A DNA stretch of 14,541 nt, taken from contig CAKSAI010000053.1 in the NCBI GenBank assembly GCA_934434905.1, positions 1-14,541 on the forward strand. The letters are read 5' to 3'. A program made the position numbers and the translations under genes. The notes under the pieces are model-generated. The model was given only the letters and a program-made list of their open reading frames with translations. It had not been told where the DNA came from and ran no database searches. The DNA is from an uncultured Lachnospiraceae bacterium. GTDB lineage: Bacteria; Bacillota; Clostridia; Lachnospirales; Lachnospiraceae. Positions 6,062 to 14,100 of the stretch are shown one piece after another. Each line of letters opens with the position of its first letter. Position 1 is the stretch's first letter.

Positions 6062-8695
6062 ATGAAGAATAGAAGACGATGGAGAGGCCTCAGCATTTTC
6101 CTGACAGTGGTATTTTTGGTACTGCCGTTGTCCGTGGCATGTAAAGGCGGGGAAACGGGAAAAACAGAGACAGATAAAAAAGGAACAGGTACACAGGGGG
6201 ATTCTGTAAAAATTTGGAGCACCTATGTCACAAGCACCGTATTGCAGGATCCTGCGATTGCGAATACATCGAATCCGATCGAACAGGCCGCGGAGATTTC
6301 CATTCGTATGGCGAAAGGAGAGACGGAGGGAGACCAACTGATTCTCACGCCGCAATATGATGTAAAGTTCTACGTGCTGGAGCCTTCGGAGCTTGTCTGC
6401 GGGGAGAATAAGATTTCGACAGACCAGATCAAAATCTATAAGCAGGGCTATGTATACGCCGCCAACGATGAAACTGATTTTCCGGCGGCAAAATATCCGG
6501 ATATATTGATCCCTATGGAGAAGGCTGTCGAATATGGAGAAACAACCATCGAAGCAGGAAATAATCAGGGGATTACCGTGGAGGTGACTACGGATGCCCG
6601 GACGAAACCGGGAAACTATACAGGAACTTTCGCGCTTGATATAGACGGTAAGAAAACAGATATTCCGGTAAGTGTGACGGTGTGGGATATCGATATTACC
6701 GAGAGCCATCTGCGCTGCGTGGATGTGGCAAAGTATGATACTATGCAGCGAGCCGGAGAGGCCTCCACCGCCAATATCCGAAATTATTATGAGGATCTTC
6801 TGGGTTACCGTATGCAGATTACGGATATGCCATTTGCAGACATCAGTCCCAAGAGGTTTCAGGAAGAATTGCTACGCTATTATGATGACCCTAGAGTGAA
6901 TTCCATCGGGCTTCCGGACGCCTTTGGAATGTTCGGGCAATGTCTGCTAGCGGCAGCGCGTCTCTCCACGCCGGACAAGCTATATACAGACAAGCTGGTT
7001 TGTTACGATAAGAACCGGGATGAGAGCTGGGATCAGGAAGAGGTACTGACAGCCGTCAAGAAGTATAAGCAGGAGATGGAAGACGTTATTTCTGCTTTGG
7101 AGCAGGAAGGATTCTTTGACCAGCCGGGATATGGAGGAATCGGCAGCGCGTTTTATCAGCGTCTTACGGAATCGATCCGTGATGTAAAGCTGATTTACAC
7201 GATTGGCTGGAATTCGACCTTTGAGGAATATGGCGTTACCTACTGCGTGGAGCGGCTGGGTGGTTCCTGCTGTCTGTTGCCTGCATCGGGGCCGGCTTAT
7301 TTTGGAAACGCGGAATTTTCAGCATATCGGGAATATTATGAGAATACAGGTGAATGGCTGCATTATGCCAATGGATCAGGTCCTATGATCGGCAGCGGTC
7401 TTCCAAACTGGAGCTCTGCGCTGCGCTATTGGGGATATGCAATGTACAACATGGGTGTTTCCGGCGAATTGACCTGGGGCACTACATTGTATAGTGTTCT
7501 GGATTCGGATGCCACGATTCAGGTGCAGCCCCGGAACTGGTATGAGGACGGCTTAAGCTTTCCGGCGCTTGGAAATTATATGGATGGATTCTATACCTAT
7601 CCGGGGAAATTGTATGGAATGGATACGTTTCTGCCGTCTGTACGGCTGGCGGCAAGACGCGATGGATTTGAAGACTACGAGCTGATCTACCGTCTGGCCC
7701 AGCTGTATGAGGAACCTTTGCGGAAGACTTATGGAGAAGATTATGATATGAACGATGTTCTTGATTGGGTATTCCGCAAAGCGGTAAGTGGCTGGCGTTA
7801 TTATCATGATGATGACACGCTTCTGTTTGAAATGAGAGAGACGATTGTCTCTATGATTTTACTGGCAGAGTCTGATTGTGGATTTATGTTTGAAGGGATT
7901 GACTTTGATCCGAAACAGCCCAATATGGGAACGATAGAATTTCTGGTGAAAAACGGTTATGAGGTGACTTTGGACGCAAAGGTTCTTGGTGGTACTGCAG
8001 AAAATGGTTATACGAGATATCATGTTGTGCGAGACGGCAATACAGAGAATGATTTTTCCATCGTTATGAAAGGAAAGGAAGAGACATTCACTTTTGAAGG
8101 AAAAATGCTTCGGAATACCATCTATATAGGAACGAATGAGAAAGATGGAGCATTGAAGGCCGCTTACACCAGCACGGCAGACAGCCAGCGGCTAAAGGGA
8201 ACGGTGGCGAGCTTTGTGTTTGAGGGAGCGAAAGTTGCGGATGCAGCAGAAGCTCTGTCTCTTGCCAAAAAGGAAATCCGTATGGAAGATTCCTATTTTG
8301 GGTGCAAGCTGAAGGAACTGTATGATGTTACCATGACAGTGGAGCTTACCACATCTTTGACAGATAAAGATGTGGATATGCTGGTTGAGATCTATCTGGC
8401 TACGGCGGAAGGAAGCAAGGCTGAGATAGAGATCGTGAATCTGAAGGCCAATGGAACTACGAAACGTCAGCTTACATTCACCTTTAAGATTGATGAGATG
8501 AGAGGCGAATATCTTCGGGATTATTCCGCATTGCAGTTTGAGATGTATCCGTATTATGATGCCTCGATCTATGCTGCGGACTACTATACGGATCAGAACG
8601 GAAAATATGCGGATGGACCATATCATATCTATGGAGATATGGAGTTGGATATTGAGAATGTATCCTGGACAAAATATGGCAGGGCAGGTGAATAA
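6062..8695 (+). CDS. GH123/DUF4091-like lipoprotein, probably catalytically inactive
   Basis: The ATG at 6062 follows AAGGAGACGG. An in-frame start at 6014 would overlap the previous gene and bury the signal peptide. The 877-residue product has lipobox SVAC with Cys27. Residues about 48-212 form a beta-rich domain ending in NYTGTFALDID (185-195) and DIPVSVTVWDIDI, typical of the N-terminal domain of GH123/DUF4091 proteins. Residues about 215-550 match the catalytic barrel, with the family signature GFYTYPG (509-515) and SVRLAARRDGFEDYE (526-540). The helix and strand that normally end in Asp-Glu-Pro (substrate-assisted catalysis in GH123) here read GFFDQPGYGGIGSAF (350-364), with no Asp-Glu pair. 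Residues about 610-877 are an extra beta-sandwich-like domain. The family's known member removes N-acetyl-beta-galactosamine; this one more likely only binds a glycan. The family call is fairly sure, the loss of activity is inference. Confidence 0.85.
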   Translation: MKNRRRWRGLSIFLTVVFLVLPLSVACKGGETGKTETDKKGTGTQGDSVKIWSTYVTSTVLQDPAIANTSNPIEQAAEISIRMAKGETEGDQLILTPQYDVKFYVLEPSELVCGENKISTDQIKIYKQGYVYAANDETDFPAAKYPDILIPMEKAVEYGETTIEAGNNQGITVEVTTDARTKPGNYTGTFALDIDGKKTDIPVSVTVWDIDITESHLRCVDVAKYDTMQRAGEASTANIRNYYEDLLGYRMQITDMPFADISPKRFQEELLRYYDDPRVNSIGLPDAFGMFGQCLLAAARLSTPDKLYTDKLVCYDKNRDESWDQEEVLTAVKKYKQEMEDVISALEQEGFFDQPGYGGIGSAFYQRLTESIRDVKLIYTIGWNSTFEEYGVTYCVERLGGSCCLLPASGPAYFGNAEFSAYREYYENTGEWLHYANGSGPMIGSGLPNWSSALRYWGYAMYNMGVSGELTWGTTLYSVLDSDATIQVQPRNWYEDGLSFPALGNYMDGFYTYPGKLYGMDTFLPSVRLAARRDGFEDYELIYRLAQLYEEPLRKTYGEDYDMNDVLDWVFRKAVSGWRYYHDDDTLLFEMRETIVSMILLAESDCGFMFEGIDFDPKQPNMGTIEFLVKNGYEVTLDAKVLGGTAENGYTRYHVVRDGNTENDFSIVMKGKEETFTFEGKMLRNTIYIGTNEKDGALKAAYTSTADSQRLKGTVASFVFEGAKVADAAEALSLAKKEIRMEDSYFGCKLKELYDVTMTVELTTSLTDKDVDMLVEIYLATAEGSKAEIEIVNLKANGTTKRQLTFTFKIDEMRGEYLRDYSALQFEMYPYYDASIYAADYYTDQNGKYADGPYHIYGDMELDIENVSWTKYGRAGE

Positions 8696-8696
8696 A

Positions 8697-10031
8697 TTGA
8701 AGAAGAAAATACTGGTTTTACTGCTTTTTTTGATGACTGTGCTGTGTTCTTGCAGGGAGAAGGAACAGGCGGAATCGTCCCATCTTGCGGTGCGTCAGAT
8801 TGCTTCCTTTGATACTATGGAGGATTTTTACAATTTCTGGCTGGACAGTGATAACAAAGGTACGATTGGCAGCACTTCGATTAATTATGATAAGGCGTAT
8901 ATCACCCAGGGAGAGGGAAGTTTGAAATGGGAGCTGGAAGGCGTTACCGGTATCACTTGGAACGGAGTAAGCTTCAATACAGGGAGTCCCATGAGCGCCA
9001 ATTATAAAGTATACAACAATACCGAAGAGGATTTCTCAGATATGCGCAATGTGCGGTATATTTCCATCGACTGTTACAATGCCAATGAATTTGAGATTGA
9101 CGTCAGCTCCTGCGTGGTAAGTTATATTGGGGATGCTTGTTTTTCCCTTGATAATGCGGCAATTACCATACAGCCGGGAGAGTGGGGAACGCTGCGGGTG
9201 TCCCTGAACCGATATGATACGGAACGGTATGCCCAGGTAACGCATATTCCCATTACCGTAAACTACGCGTTTCAGGTAGCGAAGGAAGCCACGGAGCTTG
9301 TGGAGAAGGGAGATCTTTATTACCCGAAAGCCACAGTATACCTTGATAATATCTATGCTGTGTCGGGCAACGGGGCGGAAGAAAAAGTTTTTGCTGACAA
9401 GAATGAGATACTTTCCTTTGACAGCATTCTTGATATGCAGTATGCCTCTACTTATATGGCAAACGGAGAGCTTTCCTGGAATGAAAGAAACCAGAAAATT
9501 GGAACCGGCGTCTCCGCGGAATACAATACGAATCCCGTCTATACCAACGGAAGGGAAGGCTCCCTGATGCTTCGGGTGGACAGCGTGAATAATACCTGTA
9601 ATAACTGGATCAGACAGTATACTTACGACAGCGCGTATGAAGACCTGTGGGTTGGCGTGGAGTTTAAGGGCTTTCTGGATCAGATTGACTTTCTCCCGTT
9701 ACAGGCAGAGGGAGCCAGAATCGCGATCGATGTATACAATGGATTCGAGTATGATAAGGAAGTATATTTTGGATGTGACGATGCGGTGAACGGCCATAAT
9801 TATTTCCGTCGGGAAGAGGAAGATCGTGCTGCGGAGAATGAGATGCCTTTAAGTACGGTATATAAGCTGGAGAGCGGCAAGTGGACCACAATCTATTTCG
9901 AGGAGAATGAGGCGCTTGATCTAAGCCGCGGGCTTGCGCGGATATGGTTGGCTACTTCCCGCACGGATGTGTTTGATACCGGATATATCTATATGAACAA
10001 TCTTCGTCTGGTGAAGGGGGGACAAGAATGA
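8697..10031 (+). CDS. Lipoprotein with two tandem carbohydrate-binding-like domains
   Basis: I choose the TTG at 8697. AGGTGA (8686-8691) sits five bases upstream, and the start gives a compact lipoprotein signal peptide, KKKILVLLLFLMTVLCSC, with Cys19. A GTG at 8688 would add three residues. The frame is open further left, but only as an overlap with the previous gene. The 444-residue product has two domains of one plan: about 34-222 (FDTMEDF, then GEGSLKWEL, ending YLDNIYAV) and about 238-440 (FDSILDM, then REGSLMLRV, ending MNNLRLV). A start at Phe-Asp, a Gly-Ser-Leu strand and a last strand with Asp/Asn-Asn-(I/L) are typical of jelly-roll carbohydrate-binding domains. There is no catalytic domain. 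It is separated by one base from the previous gene and overlaps the next by four, so the three are probably translationally coupled. The ligand is unknown. Confidence 0.9.
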   Translation: MKKKILVLLLFLMTVLCSCREKEQAESSHLAVRQIASFDTMEDFYNFWLDSDNKGTIGSTSINYDKAYITQGEGSLKWELEGVTGITWNGVSFNTGSPMSANYKVYNNTEEDFSDMRNVRYISIDCYNANEFEIDVSSCVVSYIGDACFSLDNAAITIQPGEWGTLRVSLNRYDTERYAQVTHIPITVNYAFQVAKEATELVEKGDLYYPKATVYLDNIYAVSGNGAEEKVFADKNEILSFDSILDMQYASTYMANGELSWNERNQKIGTGVSAEYNTNPVYTNGREGSLMLRVDSVNNTCNNWIRQYTYDSAYEDLWVGVEFKGFLDQIDFLPLQAEGARIAIDVYNGFEYDKEVYFGCDDAVNGHNYFRREEEDRAAENEMPLSTVYKLESGKWTTIYFEENEALDLSRGLARIWLATSRTDVFDTGYIYMNNLRLVKGGQE

Positions 10032-11125
10032 GAAAGAGATGGATGGCCTTTTGCCTGATCGGTATGGCAGTCGTGCTGACCGGGTGCTCGAAGAATGGGG
10101 AATCGGGGAACACTGTGAAAAAGAACTATGTAGACGAGGTACAGGCGGAGACTTATTCCGTGTACGCGATCCCCGTGGAAGCAGGAGCCGAATATCAAGC
10201 GTATGATACGAAGGAGCAGCCCGTTGATCTGTTGGATGGCCGTTTCGCTGTACGGGAAGCAGGGGATTATTATTATAGTAAGAATAAGGACGGGAAGCTC
10301 ACTTGGCACAAGGTGTCTGTCAGAGATACCACTGCGCCGAAGATACAACTGAGCTATCAGAAAAGGTATGCGGCGCCCGGCAGTGAGATAGAGCTTCCGG
10401 CTGTCCGCGTAACCGACAGCGACGGAACAATAGATTATACGCTCACCGTAACACAAAACGGCACAGAGATTTCTGCGGAGGAGGGAAACTTCACTCCGGT
10501 GGCGGAAGGAGAATATATCATTTCCGTTACAGCGGCGGATAACAGTGGAAATACCGCAGAAGAATCAGCGGTAGTCGTGTGTACAACGGATCAAAAACGC
10601 TTAAATTGTATTTATGAAATGGATACGGCATATGGACTGGAAGAACAGACCACGACACAGATTGGAGTACGGCTGCAGCTTTGCGATGAGAGCGCGCCGG
10701 ATGGCGCAGGTGCGGCAAAGGTGAAAGTAGTTGCGTCCAGAACCTTTGTGGAGGCACAGGAACACATGATATTTTTCCGGGAACCCTTTATGCTGCAGTG
10801 GAAGGAAAGCCTCTCCGGTATTTATTTCTGGATAAGGAATGACTCAGACGTCCCGTATGATCTGGACTTTATGGGGGATGGGGTTCGTTTTACACTGGAA
10901 AACGGAGCAACCACCACATTGCTGACAAAAGAGATGGGATGGCAGAAGGTGGAACTCACAGAACTGGATAAATTTTTACCGGAAGATGGCAGATCGTTTG
11001 CGGGCATGATCGATATGGAGGATGGTGTTGGAATGCATCTTGGAATCAAACAGGCAGGAGTGTATTTCAAGTATGGAGAGATTTTGCTGTCATCCATCTA
11101 TGGTGTGCCGAAAGCTACAGAATAA
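10028..11125 (+). CDS. Surface lipoprotein with Ig-like domains and a C-terminal beta-sandwich
   Basis: The 365-residue protein starts at an ATG that overlaps the previous stop (ATGA). It has a signal peptide with lipobox LTGC and Cys20. Residues about 40-100 form one Ig-like strand-rich domain. Residues 101-185 form a second one of the HYR/Big type (DTTAPKIQL at the start, GEYIISVTAADNSGNTAEES near the end). Residues about 195-362 have the strand pattern of a carbohydrate-binding beta-sandwich (GIYFWIRNDSDVPYDLDFMG, WQKVELTELDKFLP). No enzyme motif is visible. Gene order and the matching architecture suggest it is another glycan-binding or spacer component of the surface complex. The function cannot be named more exactly. 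Confidence 0.9.
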   Translation: MRKRWMAFCLIGMAVVLTGCSKNGESGNTVKKNYVDEVQAETYSVYAIPVEAGAEYQAYDTKEQPVDLLDGRFAVREAGDYYYSKNKDGKLTWHKVSVRDTTAPKIQLSYQKRYAAPGSEIELPAVRVTDSDGTIDYTLTVTQNGTEISAEEGNFTPVAEGEYIISVTAADNSGNTAEESAVVVCTTDQKRLNCIYEMDTAYGLEEQTTTQIGVRLQLCDESAPDGAGAAKVKVVASRTFVEAQEHMIFFREPFMLQWKESLSGIYFWIRNDSDVPYDLDFMGDGVRFTLENGATTTLLTKEMGWQKVELTELDKFLPEDGRSFAGMIDMEDGVGMHLGIKQAGVYFKYGEILLSSIYGVPKATE

Positions 11126-11143
11126 GGAAGGGAGTGCAACAGC

Positions 11144-14100
11144 GTGACGAAGAGAAAAAAGATCAGTTTGATACTTGTAAGTCTGGGTCTGGCAGTAATA
11201 CTGGCAGTGGCAGCAATCATGTTCTTTTTACACAGGAGTGAGCCGGGGCTTGTGACGGACAAGGAGGAAGTGTCCCTTTTTGTGGGCGAGAGCTCGCTTT
11301 TGCATGTCATTTCCGATACGGATAAAGAAATCATCTGGACAAGCGAAAATGAAAATATTGCAACCGTTTATCATGGCCTGGTGAAAGCGGTAGATGTAGG
11401 TGAGACAACGGTTACGGTAGAGGCGGAAGGATTTGCTGCAAAAGAGGTTACGGTTGTAGTTACACCCGGTGTTCTGGAAGGATACCAGGATGTGGTAACC
11501 TATGTGGGAGAGCCGCCGGTAGATATCAGCTTGCAGGATGTTTCGGACTACAGGTATCAGGTGGAAAGGTATGACAGCGGGGATTACACGGTAAGAGAAG
11601 ATCTGGTGCAGGACAATATGCTTTCCACGAAAGAGGCCGGAACGTATCGTATAACCTATACCCTGGAGAAAACGAAATACATGCGTCATGTCAGGGTGAA
11701 TCCTTTGCGTGAACTTTCTGATTTTGCGGTTCTTGAGGCCTTTGACGGATTTGCACCGGTGAAGACTGCCGCAATCCAGTTCAGTGAGCCGGAGATCGAT
11801 GTTCGCGGGTCTGAGAGCAGGACGGAATATATCACTTACAGGGATAAGGAGAAGGAGAAACTGCATAACAGCCTGCGTGAGAGCGGTTATGATGGATATC
11901 TTTACAATGACACCGTTGCCAGAGTAGAACGGCAGTTTGCAAGAAATTCCTACTATGGTTCTTACATATATCTGGATATTACACCGGAGCTTAAAACATT
12001 TTTTGACAAGATGGATGAATTTGATGAGGAAGCCTGTCTTTCCCTGTGGTATCGGGTTACCGTAGATGCGGAGGGAAAGGGTGATTTTCAGCCGGCGGAC
12101 GTCACCTATAATTATATGGTTATAGAAAATGCGGAAAACACCTTTTTTTCAGAAAACTATTATAATAAGGCAGTTACTGGTTCGGAAAGCGGCTGGATGA
12201 ATTTTAAGATTGATTTTTCCAAATGTACGGAGCTGGTAGGAGCCAAAAGAGTGCTGATTGCCATTGGACGATGGGGACTGGGTGGAGCAGGTAGGATACG
12301 CTGTGATTTCTATAGCCTTGAGACAGAGTCTCTGCTGCTGGATGCAGCCCTTGGGAAAAAGAAGATGGAATATAAATGGGGCGATTCTGTTCCGTATCTA
12401 TTCCCCTCTTTTTCTATGATTGATCTGGATCAGAATGATTTTCAAATCTATGATAAAAAAGGAAATCAGATGACAGAGGGTGAGGAGGCGGATTACCAGA
12501 AAAAGAAATACAATAAGAGAAAATGGATCATGGATCTTCCGATTGGTGCTTATGAATTCCGATATGCGCTTAAGGGAACCGGGTTAAAAGTGGATGAGGA
12601 CGGCACATATAAGGTGAAAATCCCCGTTACAATCCAAAATCCCAGTCTGGCGGGTGTTCTGGCAAACGGAGAACTGTATTATTATACCAGTCACATGTAT
12701 GAAGGCTGTATTGACAGTCTCAATACCTCTCCGGTGCAAAAAGCAAACGCATGGGAGCTGAATGATGCGGATTACCGGGAGCTTCTGGAAGCAGGATATG
12801 CGGGCGCGATAGAAGGAAAAAACTGTCATTCCATTCAGATCGGCACAGAGATGAAGGCGGATAACCAGGCAAGAAGTATCGGCATGATCTTCCCAGGAAC
12901 AACCGGTGGAAAGCTGAAAAAGCTGTTGGAGAATGAGCGGATCATAAACAATTATCACGTGTCCGTATGGGTGCGTATCAGGAATGAAGCAGAACAGTCA
13001 TGCTCAAGCAGGGTTTGGGCCGCAGTTTATAACAAAAACGCGAAGCAGCAGCGAAACAGTATGATGAACGGGGCAGTTTGGAATGAAGAATATGCCTTTC
13101 CAAATAATCAGTGGGTGGAGCTGAAGATTCCGGTGCTGTACTATGAGGAAGCGGAAGTAAGCTTTGAATTATATCAGGATGGCAGAAAGCTGGCAAAAGG
13201 AAAAGATTATCAGGTTGAGACACAGACGGTGGTGTCAGGGCTTTCTGACGGCGTATATGTCATTGAATATACCGGATTGAACGGCATCCTTCGCTTTAAA
13301 AGAAAAATCTATGTAGAACCACGGCAGAAGGTGTTGAATACGGTTTTGGCGGAGAATGGGATCCGGTATTACAGCAGTCATGATTATCTTGGCTCCATCA
13401 ATACGGAACACACGAATCCTGTAAGAGATACAAGCCTTGAAACACTTTCGGAGGATGCCTGGCAGGATCTTCTGGTAGCCGGATATTGCGGAAAGCTCTC
13501 CGAAAGAAAGGTCAGCCGGATATCCATTGATATGGGCGAGAAGAAGAACAATAATGCGGCGCGGACACTTGGAATTCTTTTTGCGGAAGCAGACAGTGAA
13601 AATTTGAAATATTATGTAGAGAATGAAAAGGCCTGTGAGGATTATTATGTCTCCGTGTGGGTAAAAGCGAACTATAAAACCCGGTTCCACGCAGCAACCA
13701 TGGTTCTTGATTCCGCCAGCCGCTCCCAGGCAAATAATACGACATATGAGAATATCGCGGTTGTAATGGAAGAAGACGAGTGGACGGAGATTCAGATTCC
13801 CCTGAAATATGTGAGAGATGCATATCATAATTTTCATGCGTGGTATGGAAACACTGCGTCAGAGGCAGTAGCGGGCATATGGGTTGACTGGCTGATGATG
13901 AAAGACGGAGATGCATATCCGGAGGATCTGCTGTTTACGCTGGATATCTATGGAGCCGAGATTAAGTATTCCGGTATAGAGGTAAAGCCTTATCAGAGTA
14001 CGGATATTTCAATCGTTACGGATATGATTCGGCCCGGACTGGCATATACCTTTGAAGTTATTGGCCCGGGTGGAGTACTTGCAGAGGGAAAGGACTACCG

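Noticed and set aside
5756..6709. Minus-strand open frame of 317 codons across the junction of two + strand genes
   Set aside because: It overlaps the end of the sugar-binding lipoprotein and the signal peptide of the GH123-like gene, both strongly supported. The product is Arg/His/Ile-rich without a domain, typical of an antisense artefact.
8538..8696. N-terminal extension of the two-domain lipoprotein
   Set aside because: It overlaps the GH123-like gene in another frame and would bury the signal peptide; the TTG at 8697 (or GTG at 8688) fits better.
11228..11866. Minus-strand open frame of 212 codons
   Set aside because: The + strand frame from 11144 is open throughout, with a BIG2 domain and good start signals, so this is antisense shadow.
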